From NCBI GenBank assembly GCA_964586775.1, contig CAZPJD010000030.1, forward strand, positions 15,261 through 79,260: 64,000 nt of DNA, written 5' to 3'. Source of the stretch: JADLEX01 sp964586775. GTDB taxonomy: Bacteria > Lernaellota > Lernaellaia > JACKCT01. The notes under the pieces were generated by a model, which saw only the letters and a program-made list of their open reading frames with translations, ran no database searches and was not told the DNA's origin. Both the position numbers and the translations under genes were made by a program. This document shows, in pieces, positions 25,678 through 34,332 of the stretch (positions are counted from its first letter, which is position 1; every line of letters starts with the position of its first letter).

Positions 25678-26982
25678 TCACTCGACCGCGAAGGTGAAGA
25701 CGTCGCGAATCCGCCCCATGTTTTCGGGAAACGGATCAACCGTGAACCACACGCCGTCGATTCGCTCGAATACGAGCCCCGCGTTGTCGGAAACCGATGC
25801 GAATCCCACGAGGCCGTTGTCGAAATCGACGAGCGACGCGCCGGTGATGTAGCCGTTCGCGGGAAGGTCGAAACCGTACGATCGACGATCCCACGTGCCG
25901 TCTTCGTAGTGCCAGTGTTCCATCTTGTCGAACTTCGACGTGAAACACACGGCGTCGTCCGCGCCCTGCGCGTTGATATTGGAAAGCGTCCAGTTTTCGC
26001 CGTCCTCGGGAAAATTTCCGGTTTTCTGCCACGTCAGGTTCGAGTAACGCATCGCGATGCCGCGCACGTTGAGCTCACCGCTGGGTTTGGCATATCCCAC
26101 CGCGAAGGCGTTGCTGTTCGAAACCGCCGCGACGTCGAGAAATTCGACCTCGTTTTCGGTCAACGTGTAGGACGACGGCTGCCAGTCGTTGCCGTCCCAG
26201 TTCAGGATCACGCCCTTGCCGCTCACCACGTTTTGCCCAACGGTCCAGCCGAGCGTCTCGCTCGCCATGCCGATGGCGTTGAGCCGGAAGTTCGTCGAGA
26301 CGTTGGGAAGCGTCATGCGCGAGACAATGCCGTTTTTGAAGTGCAAAACGAGCCCGATCGTGCCGAGCGGATTCACGGTCTGGCGACCGACCAGATAGGC
26401 ATCGCCGGGGGCGAGCACGTCGACTCCGCGAAGTTCCCACTCGCCGAGCAGCGTGGGGATGTCAATCGGGATCGCGGTCCAAACGTCGTCCTGAATCTTG
26501 TACGCGACGCCCGTCATCGAGTTCGTGTTCCAGCCGACGGCCACGCCCCAGGTTTCGTCGGCGAAGTCCATGGCGTGCAGGGTCACGTTGCCGCTGTCGG
26601 GCACCAACACGGTTTCGATGACGCCGTCCTGCAGGCGGCCGGCAAACGGTTTGTCGCCCTCGCGCGATTCGCCGAGCACCCAGCCGTCCGCGTGTGCTTC
26701 GGGCTCCACGGTGTCGTCGTCCGCGTCGTCGTCAGCATCATCATCGGTGTCGTCATCGGCATCGTCGTCCGCGTCGTCGTCTGAATCGTCATCTGAATCG
26801 TCGTCGCCATCGTCGTCATCGTCGGTCGAATCGTCGTCGCCCGGCGGTACTGTGATATCGTCGTCATCGTCGTCGTCGCCGAGCAACGGGAAGTCTTCGT
26901 CCTCGGGCTCCGATTCCTCCTTCTGACAACCGAATGCGAATACGATGGCGACCAGTATTGAAAAGAGGGCGATTCGTTTCAC
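25678..26982 (-). CDS. Asp-linker lipoprotein with BNR-like propeller repeats
   Basis: 434 residues. The true start is GTG 26982 (AGGAGG 8 bases upstream). Lipobox FAFGC is followed by one of the longest acidic linkers in the window (about residues 30-95, DDDS/DDDA/DDDT units). The C-terminal 330 residues have repeated ETWGVAVGWN, ETLGWTVGQN and NSNAFAVGYA motifs. These resemble BNR/photosystem-stability-type propeller blades. Ligand or partner unknown. Confidence 0.78.
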   Translation of the reverse strand: MKRIALFSILVAIVFAFGCQKEESEPEDEDFPLLGDDDDDDDITVPPGDDDSTDDDDDGDDDSDDDSDDDADDDADDDTDDDADDDADDDTVEPEAHADGWVLGESREGDKPFAGRLQDGVIETVLVPDSGNVTLHAMDFADETWGVAVGWNTNSMTGVAYKIQDDVWTAIPIDIPTLLGEWELRGVDVLAPGDAYLVGRQTVNPLGTIGLVLHFKNGIVSRMTLPNVSTNFRLNAIGMASETLGWTVGQNVVSGKGVILNWDGNDWQPSSYTLTENEVEFLDVAAVSNSNAFAVGYAKPSGELNVRGIAMRYSNLTWQKTGNFPEDGENWTLSNINAQGADDAVCFTSKFDKMEHWHYEDGTWDRRSYGFDLPANGYITGASLVDFDNGLVGFASVSDNAGLVFERIDGVWFTVDPFPENMGRIRDVFTFAVE

Positions 26983-27168
26983 GCGCGGCACCTCCTGAAC
27001 ATGGAATAATTTTCCCTTGCGCCACGGCGCATGTCAAACGCATTCGCCCAGATTGCCCGGCCCGCGCCGAGCGGAGCCCGCGGCTTTGTGGGCTCCCGAA
27101 CTTGTGCTAGTTTCGCCCGTGCCTCGACCGACGAATTTTCCAGAAAGACGACGTGGATTGACGCGCCG

Positions 27169-27900
27169 ATGCCCGAGATCCGAACGATCGTGACGCTGCC
27201 GACCTACAACGAGGCGGAAAACATTGCCGAACTCGTTTCGCGTTTGCGCGTGCTCGGCGCCGAGGTTCTGGTCGCCGACGACAACAGCCCCGACGGCACC
27301 TGGCGGATCGTCGAGGGGATGGCGACGACCGATTCGGGAGTGCATTTGCTGCGTCGAATGGAGCGCAAAGGGCGCGGATTTGCGGGCGCTGAGGCTTTTG
27401 CGAAGGCGCTCGCCATGACCCCCGCGCGCATCGTGGAGATGGACGCGGATCTGTCGCACCGACCCGAGGACGTGCCCGCGCTGCTCGCCGCGCTCGACGC
27501 CGGAGCGGATGTCGCGATCGGTTCGCGCTTCGTAGCGGGGGGGCGCGACGATCGTCCTTCCGCCGCGCGTCGCCTGCTCACCCGGATCACCACGGGCTTC
27601 GCGAGAGCCCTGCTTGGCACGAACGTGCGCGATTGCAACTCCGGATTTCGCGCGTTCACGGCGAGTGCGATGACCTTGATCGAGCCGGCGACGCTCACGT
27701 CCGCGGGGCCCAGCATCGTGCACGAGGTGCTGCTACGCGCGACGCGCCGGGGCTGCCGCATCGTCGAGGTTCCCATCCGCTTCGTCGACCGCGAGCGCGG
27801 TCAGAGCCAGCTCACGCTGGGGCGCTTGCTCGATGGCTTCGTGCGCATCTTTCGTTTTCGCCGTCTCGCCGCAAGCGGGCGGTTGTGGAGAAATCCGTGA
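27169..27900 (+). CDS. Family 2 glycosyltransferase, polyprenol-phosphate mannosyltransferase-like
   Basis: 243 residues, cytoplasmic GT-A fold. IVTLPTYNEAENI, EVLVADDNSPDGTW and the metal-binding VEMDADLSHRPED are typical of DPM1-type polyprenol-phosphate sugar transferases, as are GSRFVAGG and DCNSGFRAF. There is no C-terminal membrane domain. The start at ATG 27169 fits the family; an upstream ATG at 27031 adds an unrelated 46 residues. Overlaps the next glycosyltransferase by GTGA. Confidence 0.87.
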   Translation: MPEIRTIVTLPTYNEAENIAELVSRLRVLGAEVLVADDNSPDGTWRIVEGMATTDSGVHLLRRMERKGRGFAGAEAFAKALAMTPARIVEMDADLSHRPEDVPALLAALDAGADVAIGSRFVAGGRDDRPSAARRLLTRITTGFARALLGTNVRDCNSGFRAFTASAMTLIEPATLTSAGPSIVHEVLLRATRRGCRIVEVPIRFVDRERGQSQLTLGRLLDGFVRIFRFRRLAASGRLWRNP

Positions 27901-28898
27901 GCCTGCCGGATGTCGATGTCATCATCGGGAGCCGCGACGGCAAGGATCTGCTGCTGCGCTGCCTTGAAAGCGTCTATTTGCAGCGCTACGAGGGGCACGT
28001 TCAAACGACGGTGGTCGACAACCACTCGCGCGATCAATCGAACTTCCTCATCAACTCCCGCTACCCGCAGATCCAGCACATCGTCAACGCGGCGGATACC
28101 GGCCAAGCCGCCGCGTACAACGTCGCTTTGTCCAAATCGTCCGCGCCGTTCGTGCTCTTTTTGGCGCAGGACGCCGAACTCGACCCCGACTTCATCTCGG
28201 CGCAGGTGGCCTTGCTCCAAAATACGCCAGGACTCGGCGGGGCGGCGGCGCGCGTGCTGCTCGGTCACGACGGCCCCGGCGGGCGACTGATCGACTCGAC
28301 GGGCATTGCGTTACGCGGAGCGCACATCATTCCGCAAAACCACGCATCTACGGACGACGATCGCGTGGCGAAGGCGCGCGAGGTCTTCGGCCCGGCGGGC
28401 GCGGCGGCGTTCTGGGATCGGCGCTGTCTGGACGCGGTTCGCGCGGCGTCGGGTCAGTGGTTCGACGAGGATTTGATCGCCGGTCATCTCGATGCCGATC
28501 TCGCGTGGCGTGCGCGGTGGCTGGGCTATCGGTTCTGGTATAATCCCGCGGCCGTCGCGCTGCATCAGCGTGGGATCCTTTACGCCAAGGACCGCGAACG
28601 CGCGAAACGCATGGACGGCCTGCGCGCGCGAAACCGCGTGCTCGTCTATCGCAAAAACCTGCTCTTCGACGGATGGTCCAGATTTGGCGCGCAGGTGCGC
28701 GCGTCGGCGCGGCGAGAGATGTTCGACGTGGCGCGCAAGCGCGGTGTTTCGAATGGACTTGAAGCGTGGCTCGGTTCGGCGACGCTCGCGCTGAGAATGC
28801 GAAAGCGCGCCGCCGAATTCGAGACGCACGCCACGGCCACGCCGGAGCGGATCTTTCAGCTCATCTTTTCGCATCGCGCGCAAAGCGGGGAAGGGTGA
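27897..28898 (+). CDS. Family 2 glycosyltransferase, rhamnosyltransferase/WbbL-like
   Basis: 333 residues. The N-terminal GT-A core has VDVIIGSRDGKDLLLRCLES, TTVVDNHSRDQSN and FLAQDAELDPDF. The conserved C-terminal catalytic segment is DEDLIAGHLDADLAWRARWL. This pattern fits WbbL-like enzymes of polysaccharide or glycoprotein assembly. The start is GTG 27897, overlapping the upstream stop, with GGAG 6 bases before it. Confidence 0.84.
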   Translation: MSLPDVDVIIGSRDGKDLLLRCLESVYLQRYEGHVQTTVVDNHSRDQSNFLINSRYPQIQHIVNAADTGQAAAYNVALSKSSAPFVLFLAQDAELDPDFISAQVALLQNTPGLGGAAARVLLGHDGPGGRLIDSTGIALRGAHIIPQNHASTDDDRVAKAREVFGPAGAAAFWDRRCLDAVRAASGQWFDEDLIAGHLDADLAWRARWLGYRFWYNPAAVALHQRGILYAKDRERAKRMDGLRARNRVLVYRKNLLFDGWSRFGAQVRASARREMFDVARKRGVSNGLEAWLGSATLALRMRKRAAEFETHATATPERIFQLIFSHRAQSGEG

Positions 28899-28901
28899 AC
28901 G

Positions 28902-29891
28902 ATGAACGAGGTCGGCGAGTTCTATCGCGGTCGGGACATCCTCATCACGGGGGGCCTCGGCTTCATCGGGTCGTCGCTGGCCCACGCGCTGGTGGGGTTT
29001 GGCGCGCGCGTCACGCTGATCGACAGCCTGATTCCCGATTACGGTGGCAACCTCGCCAACATCGCGGGGCTCGAGGGCCGCGTGACGGTCAACATCGCCG
29101 ACGTCCGCGATGCGTATTCGATGAACTGGCTCGTCAAAGGCCGCGACGTGATTTTCAACCTCGCCGGCACGCTCTCGCACACCGATTCGATGAAAGACCC
29201 ATTTACGGACCTTCAGATCAACTGCGTGAGCCAGCTTTCCATCCTGGAAGCGTGTCGGAAGAACAATCCCGAGGTGAAGATCCTGTTCGCCGGAACGCGC
29301 GGGCAATACGGCCGCGCCGAGTATCTGCCGGTGGACGAAAAACACCCGATGAACCCGACCGACGTGAACGGCATCAACAACGTCGCGGGCGAGGCGTATC
29401 ACATCCTCTATCACCAGGTGTACGGCATCCGCGCGTGCTCGTTGCGCCTCACCAACACTTTCGGCCCGCGCCACCAGATGCGCCACCACCGGCAGGGCAT
29501 CATCAACTGGTTCGTGCGGCTGGTTCTGGAAGGCCGCGAGGTGACGGTCTTCGGCGACGGCACGCAGGTGCGCGACGCGAACTACATCGACGACGCGGTG
29601 GACGCGTTCCTGCTCGCGGGCGCGAGCGACGAGGTGCACGGGCAGGTCTACAACCTGGGCGGAACTCCCGCGTCGCTCGTCGAGATCGTCGAGACGCTGG
29701 TGGATCTTCGCGGCGGATCGTGGAAGCTCGTGCCGTTTCCGCCCGAGGCCAAGGTCATCGAGATCGGAGACTATATCGCAAAGACGGACAAGATTCGCGA
29801 TGCGCTGGGCTGGACGGCGCGGTGGAACCTGCGCGACGGTCTCGCACGCACCCTCGAATACTACGACATGCGTCGCGAAGCGTACTTCTGA
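28902..29891 (+). CDS. NAD-dependent epimerase/dehydratase-like protein lacking catalytic Tyr and Lys
   Basis: 329 residues of the extended SDR fold. The nucleotide-binding motif TGGLGFIGSS is intact, as are NLAGTLSH and LRLTNTFGPRH. At the position of the YxxxK catalytic motif the protein reads VNGINNVAGEAYH, so Tyr is replaced by Asn156 and Lys by Asn160. The preceding Ser/Thr position is GTRGQYG. A Tyr-to-Asn change with Lys kept is, I believe, seen in a few relatives; loss of both is unusual. It follows the two glycosyltransferases by 3 bases, so sugar-nucleotide or glycan function is likely. Confidence 0.85.
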   Translation: MNEVGEFYRGRDILITGGLGFIGSSLAHALVGFGARVTLIDSLIPDYGGNLANIAGLEGRVTVNIADVRDAYSMNWLVKGRDVIFNLAGTLSHTDSMKDPFTDLQINCVSQLSILEACRKNNPEVKILFAGTRGQYGRAEYLPVDEKHPMNPTDVNGINNVAGEAYHILYHQVYGIRACSLRLTNTFGPRHQMRHHRQGIINWFVRLVLEGREVTVFGDGTQVRDANYIDDAVDAFLLAGASDEVHGQVYNLGGTPASLVEIVETLVDLRGGSWKLVPFPPEAKVIEIGDYIAKTDKIRDALGWTARWNLRDGLARTLEYYDMRREAYF

Positions 29892-30195
29892 CGCGAACGC
29901 GGCGCCGTGCGGCTCGGCTTGCGCGGGCATGTTGCGTCGGCCGCGGAGGAAAACCGGGTTCGCGGCGACGAACTGGCCGAACATGTCGAAGTGACGCGAC
30001 AAGAACGCGATTTGGTTCGTGGATGACGCCGGGGAGGTCGAGTGCGGCCACCGACAGCTCGATGAGGAATTCGCCGTCGCGGGACCTTCGGTCGACATGG
30101 CGATCGAATTGGCCTTGACGCGACGCGGGTCGCGGCGATAATGCGCTCCCTTCTTAATGGTTTCCACCACCCCCGTGATCCAAGGAGAACCGGTC
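29892..30195. other. Intergenic region before mdh
   Basis: About 300 bases of GC-rich sequence with no convincing gene, RNA gene or strong hairpin. A GGAG ribosome site for mdh lies at its right end. Possible remnants of short reading frames show no recognisable motifs. Confidence 0.5.
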
Positions 30196-31128
30196 ATGGC
30201 TCGGAACAAGATTACCGTTGTGGGCGCCGGAAACGTCGGCGCGTCGGCGATGGCGTGGGCGGCCGCGGCCGAGCTCGGCGATATCGTGCTCGTGGACATC
30301 GTCGAGGGTCTGCCGCAGGGCAAGGCGCTCGATCTCGCCGAGGGCGGACCGGTTTTCGGATTCGACTGCAAGATCGTCGGGTCGAACAGCTACGAGGAGA
30401 CGGCGGGCTCCGACGTCGTGATCGTGACCGCGGGCATCGCGCGCAAGCCCGGCATGAGCCGCGACGACCTGCTGGAAACCAACAAGAAGATCGTGGGCGG
30501 GGTCTGCGAGCAGATCGCGAAGTACTCGCCGAACGCGGTGCTCATCATCGTGTCGAATCCGCTCGACGCCATGTGCCACGTGGCCTCGCACGTCACCGGC
30601 TTCCCGCGCGAGCGCGTGATCGGCATGGCGGGCGTGCTCGACTCGGCGCGGTTCCGCGCGTTCATCGCGATGGAACTGGGCGTGTCGGTCGAGGACGTCA
30701 CGGCGTTCGTGCTCGGCGGCCACGGCGACACGATGGTGCCGCTGACGCGCTTCTCGTCGGTCGGCGGCATTCCCGTCGAGGCGCTGATTCCCAAGGACCG
30801 GCTCGAAGCCATCGTGACGCGCACACGTAACGCGGGGGCCGAGGTGGTGGCGCTCCTCAAGACGGGCAGCGCATTCTACTCGCCCGCCGCCAGCGCGGTG
30901 CAGATGGCCGAGGCGATCCTGAAAGACAAAAAGCGGGTGCTGCCCTGCGCCGCGTTGCTCAAGGGCGAATACGGCTATACGGACCTGTTCATCGGCGTAC
31001 CGTGCCTGCTGGGCGCGGGCGGACTGGAGAAGGTCTTCGAGATCGAACTCACCACCGACGAGAAAAAGGCCCTCGATCACAGCGCCGACGCGGTCCGCGA
31101 TCTGGTGGGGGCGCTCAAACTCTCGTAA
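30196..31128 (+). CDS. mdh: Malate dehydrogenase (LDH-like type)
   Basis: 310 residues; NAD-dependent interconversion of malate and oxaloacetate in the TCA cycle. It has the Rossmann motif VVGAGNVGAS, the acidic ribose-binding DIVEG, the substrate loop ARKPGMSRDDLL and the catalytic His in GGHGDTMVPL. VSNPLDAM is also conserved. ATG 30196 has AAGGAG upstream. A weak terminator follows. Confidence 0.94.
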   Translation: MARNKITVVGAGNVGASAMAWAAAAELGDIVLVDIVEGLPQGKALDLAEGGPVFGFDCKIVGSNSYEETAGSDVVIVTAGIARKPGMSRDDLLETNKKIVGGVCEQIAKYSPNAVLIIVSNPLDAMCHVASHVTGFPRERVIGMAGVLDSARFRAFIAMELGVSVEDVTAFVLGGHGDTMVPLTRFSSVGGIPVEALIPKDRLEAIVTRTRNAGAEVVALLKTGSAFYSPAASAVQMAEAILKDKKRVLPCAALLKGEYGYTDLFIGVPCLLGAGGLEKVFEIELTTDEKKALDHSADAVRDLVGALKLS

Positions 31129-31160
31129 GCGCGAGCAAAACGATCGATTTCCCAGACGAG

Positions 31161-31188
31161 GGGGCCTTCGCCGGCCCCTTCGCCGTTT
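31161..31188 (+). terminator. Weak possible terminator after mdh
   Basis: GGGGCC (31161-31166) pairs with GGCCCC (31173-31178), followed by CTTCGCCGTTTGA with only three T in a row. Placement 33 bases after mdh supports it; strength is doubtful. Confidence 0.4.
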
Positions 31189-31364
31189 GATCTCGCGAGT
31201 GTCGAAAAATTCCGCTTTTTGCCCCTTGCCGGTCACGGTTTTTGTGATAAAAGGACGCGGGCGCCGCGTCGCGCGGCCCCGCTTCGTGCCTGATCTTCCG
31301 TTTTTCTTCTTTGCTCCGATGCGTTTGCGCCCTTCGGCGACCTGCGCATGATTTGGAGGAGTCC

Positions 31365-33815
31365 ATGAATCAACCGCTGCGAATCGACCGTCGAAAGAAA
31401 CTCTTGGGGGCTTTGGGGGCCGCCACGGCCGTGCTGACCGTGTTGCTGCTTTCCGCGCCCGCCGCGTGGGCCGGCGAGGCGGATCTGGTCATCCCGGATC
31501 TGTCGTCCGTGACCTTTCTCGGAATGACCGGGCACAACCTGCTGCTGGGCGGCCTGGTGATCTGCGTTTTCGGAATCCTGTTCGGCCTGGTGCAGTCGGC
31601 GCAGATCAAGCGCCTGCCCGTGCACCGATCGATGCTCGAAATCTCGGAGCTGATCTACGAAACCTGCAAGACCTACCTGATCACGCAAGGCAAGTTCATC
31701 GCCATCCTGTGGGCCTTCATCGCGACGATCATGATCGTCTACTTCGGGCCTTTGCGGCACTACGCCTTCAAGCAGGTCGCGATCATCGTCCTGTTCAGCA
31801 TCATCGGCATTCTGGGCAGCTACATGGTCGCGTGGTTCGGCATCCGCATCAACACGTACGCCAACTCGCGAACCGCGTTCGCGGGTCTTCGCGGCAAGCC
31901 GTATCCCACGATGGAAATCCCGCTCAAGGCGGGCATGAGCATCGGCATGCTGCTGATCAGCGTCGAGCTGGTCATGATGCTCTTCATCCTGCTTTTCGTT
32001 CCTGGTGACTACGCGGGCATGTGCTTCATCGGCTTCGCGATCGGCGAGTCGCTGGGCGCGGCGGCGCTGCGTATCGCGGGCGGCATCTTCACGAAGATCG
32101 CCGACATCGGCTCCGACCTGATGAAGATCGTCTTCAAGATCAAGGAAGACGACGCGCGCAACCCGGGCGTCATCGCGGACTGCACCGGCGACAACGCGGG
32201 CGACTCGGTCGGCCCGACGGCCGACGGCTTCGAGACCTACGGCGTCACGGGCGTCGCGCTCATCACCTTCATCCTGCTGGCCGTCAAGGATCCCACCGTG
32301 CAGCTTCAGCTTCTCGTGTGGATCTTCGTCATGCGCATCGGCATGATCGTGACGAGCGCCCTGTCCTACGGCATCAACGGCTCCATCGCCAAGGGCAAAT
32401 TCGGCAACGCGGCGAAGTTCGACTTCGAAAAGCCGCTGACCTCGCTCGTGTGGCTCACGTCGGGCATCTCGATCGTCGCGACCTACATCCTGTCGGTCCT
32501 GCTGATTCCCTCGCTCGGACCCTCGGCCGACCACACGTTGTGGTGGAAGCTCGGCACGATCATCACGTGCGGCACCCTCGCCGGCGCGATCATTCCCGAG
32601 CTCGTCAAGGTCTTCACGTCCGTCAACTCGGGCCACGTGCGCGAGGTGCTCGACGCCTCCCGCGAGGGCGGCGCGTCGCTCAACATCCTCTCGGGCCTCG
32701 TGGCCGGCAATTTCAGCGCGTACTGGATGGGTACCGCGATCATCGTTCTCATGGCCGCCGCGTACGCGGTCAGCACGTTGGGCCTCGGCGAGATCATGAA
32801 CGCCCCGGCGATCTTCGCGTTCGGTCTCGTGGCCTTCGGCTTCCTCGGAATGGGCCCGGTCACCATCGCGGTCGACAGCTACGGCCCGGTGACCGACAAC
32901 GCGCAGTCGGTCTACGAACTCTCCACGATCGAGACGATCCCGAATGTGTCGCAGGAAATCGAGCGCGACTTCGGGTTCAAGCCGAACTTCGAAGAAGCCA
33001 AGATGTACCTCGAGGAGAACGACGGCGCGGGCAACACCTTCAAGGCGACGGCGAAGCCGGTGCTCATCGGCACGGCGGTCGTCGGATCCACCACGCTGAT
33101 CTTCTCGATCATCCAGCTTCTCAGCGAAAAATTCGGCGAGGCGTCGGTCGCCGAGGGTCTCTCGATCCTCAACCCGATGTTCCTGCTCGGTCTTATCACG
33201 GGCGGCGCGATCATCTACTGGTTCTCGGGCGCGTCGATCCAGGCGGTTTCGACGGGCGCCTATCGCGCGGTCGAGTTCATCAAGCGCAACATCAAGCTCG
33301 AAGGCGGCGGAGAGAAGGCGTCCGTCGAGGACAGCAAGAAGGTCGTGCAGATTTGCACGAAGTATGCCCAGCGTGGCATGTTCAACATCTTCCTTGCGGT
33401 GTTCTTCAGCACGCTCGCGTTCGCGTGCCTGAACCACTACTACTTCATCGGCTACCTGATCTCGATCGCGATCTTCGGCCTCTACCAGGCGATCTTCATG
33501 GCCAACGCCGGCGGCGCCTGGGACAACGCGAAGAAATTGGTCGAGACCGAGCTGAACATGAAAGGGACCGAGCTGCACGCGGCCACGGTCGTGGGCGACA
33601 CGGTTGGCGATCCGTTCAAGGACACGTCTTCCGTGGCCATGAACCCGATCATCAAGTTCACGACCCTGTTCGGTCTGCTGGCGGTCGAGCTGGCCATTAC
33701 GCTGGACCCCACGGTCAGCCACATCCTCGCCGCGATCTTCTACGCGGTGTCGCTCGTGTTCGTGTGGCGGTCGTTCTACAGGATGCGGATCGAGACCGGT
33801 CGCGAAGCGGCCTGA
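31365..33815 (+). CDS. hppA: Membrane-bound proton-translocating pyrophosphatase
   Basis: 816-residue integral membrane protein with about 16 hydrophobic segments and a cleavable-looking N-terminal signal (LLLSAPAAWA, then GEAD). Catalytic loop DDARNPGVIADCTGDNAGDS and GDTVGDPFKDTSSVAM hold the acidic Mg-PPi ligands. The site that sets K+ dependence reads GNTFKATAK: the Lys at this position is typical of K+-independent H+ pumps, whereas Ala marks K+-dependent ones. It couples pyrophosphate hydrolysis to ion pumping. ATG 31365 has GGAGGA upstream, and a strong terminator follows. Confidence 0.93.
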   Translation: MNQPLRIDRRKKLLGALGAATAVLTVLLLSAPAAWAGEADLVIPDLSSVTFLGMTGHNLLLGGLVICVFGILFGLVQSAQIKRLPVHRSMLEISELIYETCKTYLITQGKFIAILWAFIATIMIVYFGPLRHYAFKQVAIIVLFSIIGILGSYMVAWFGIRINTYANSRTAFAGLRGKPYPTMEIPLKAGMSIGMLLISVELVMMLFILLFVPGDYAGMCFIGFAIGESLGAAALRIAGGIFTKIADIGSDLMKIVFKIKEDDARNPGVIADCTGDNAGDSVGPTADGFETYGVTGVALITFILLAVKDPTVQLQLLVWIFVMRIGMIVTSALSYGINGSIAKGKFGNAAKFDFEKPLTSLVWLTSGISIVATYILSVLLIPSLGPSADHTLWWKLGTIITCGTLAGAIIPELVKVFTSVNSGHVREVLDASREGGASLNILSGLVAGNFSAYWMGTAIIVLMAAAYAVSTLGLGEIMNAPAIFAFGLVAFGFLGMGPVTIAVDSYGPVTDNAQSVYELSTIETIPNVSQEIERDFGFKPNFEEAKMYLEENDGAGNTFKATAKPVLIGTAVVGSTTLIFSIIQLLSEKFGEASVAEGLSILNPMFLLGLITGGAIIYWFSGASIQAVSTGAYRAVEFIKRNIKLEGGGEKASVEDSKKVVQICTKYAQRGMFNIFLAVFFSTLAFACLNHYYFIGYLISIAIFGLYQAIFMANAGGAWDNAKKLVETELNMKGTELHAATVVGDTVGDPFKDTSSVAMNPIIKFTTLFGLLAVELAITLDPTVSHILAAIFYAVSLVFVWRSFYRMRIETGREAA

Positions 33816-33841
33816 CCGGCGACAACCACCCGACATGACCC

Positions 33842-33875
33842 AAAAACCGGCGCCCTCGCGGCGCCGGTTTTCTTT
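33842..33875 (+). terminator. Rho-independent terminator after hppA
   Basis: CCGGCGCC (33847-33854) and GGCGCCGG (33860-33867), flanked by A-rich and T-rich stretches (AAAAA before, TTTTCTTT after), form a strong terminator 27 bases after the hppA stop. Confidence 0.9.
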
Positions 33876-33972
33876 CGCGGCGGGGTTTTCGCATTGCTTT
33901 ACACCGCGCGCGCCCCTGTGCTAATTACCCGCCGGAATTCAAGACGAAGACATCGATGAGGAGAATCGAGAG

Positions 33973-34242
33973 ATGTCCATCACCACCACCGAGAAGCAGG
34001 AGATCGTGACGAAGTTCCGCTCGCACGAGTCGGACACGGGATCTCCCGAGGTGCAGATCGCGCTCCTTTCCGCGCGGATCACGCACTTGACCGAGCACTT
34101 TAAAACCCACAAGAAAGACCATCACTCCCGGCGCGGCCTTCTGAAGATCGTCAGCCAGCGGCGTTCCCTTCTGAACTATCTGAAGAAGAAGGACGTCGGC
34201 CGCTACAAGAAGGTCATCGGCGAACTCGGGATTCGCAAGTAA
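33973..34242 (+). CDS. rpsO: 30S ribosomal protein S15
   Basis: 89 residues, full family length. HESDTGSPEVQIALLSARI and KKDHHSRRGLLKIVSQRRSL are the conserved S15 segments. It binds 16S rRNA in the central domain. GAGGAGAAT precedes the ATG. The downstream neighbour is pnp, the classical rpsO-pnp arrangement. Confidence 0.98.
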   Translation: MSITTTEKQEIVTKFRSHESDTGSPEVQIALLSARITHLTEHFKTHKKDHHSRRGLLKIVSQRRSLLNYLKKKDVGRYKKVIGELGIRK

Positions 34243-34257
34243 CCACGCGACCGCGCG

Positions 34258-34316
34258 CGAACGCGGCCCACGCCCCGGCGCATCGCCGGCGGTGCGGGTC
34301 GCCGTCCGCGTTTTGG
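34258..34316 (+). promoter_or_regulatory. Structured rpsO-pnp intergenic leader
   Basis: AACGCGG (about 34260-34266) and CCGCGTTTT (about 34305-34313) can pair around a nested GC-rich hairpin (CCGGCG...CGCCGG). This is a terminator-like or RNase III-type structure in front of pnp. In other bacteria pnp is controlled through its structured leader; here this is inferred from position and pairing. Confidence 0.4.
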
Positions 34317-34332
34317 CGCGAAGGAGAAGTCC

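Noticed and set aside
26700..26880. GAC/GAT-rich repeats as a CRISPR or DNA satellite
   Set aside because: The period-3 and period-12-like arrays translate into DDDX linkers in frame; there are no spacers of unique sequence.
31233..33836. Very long open frame on the minus strand opposite hppA
   Set aside because: It is Arg/Asp/His-rich shadow coding opposite a clear membrane pyrophosphatase and shows no family motif.
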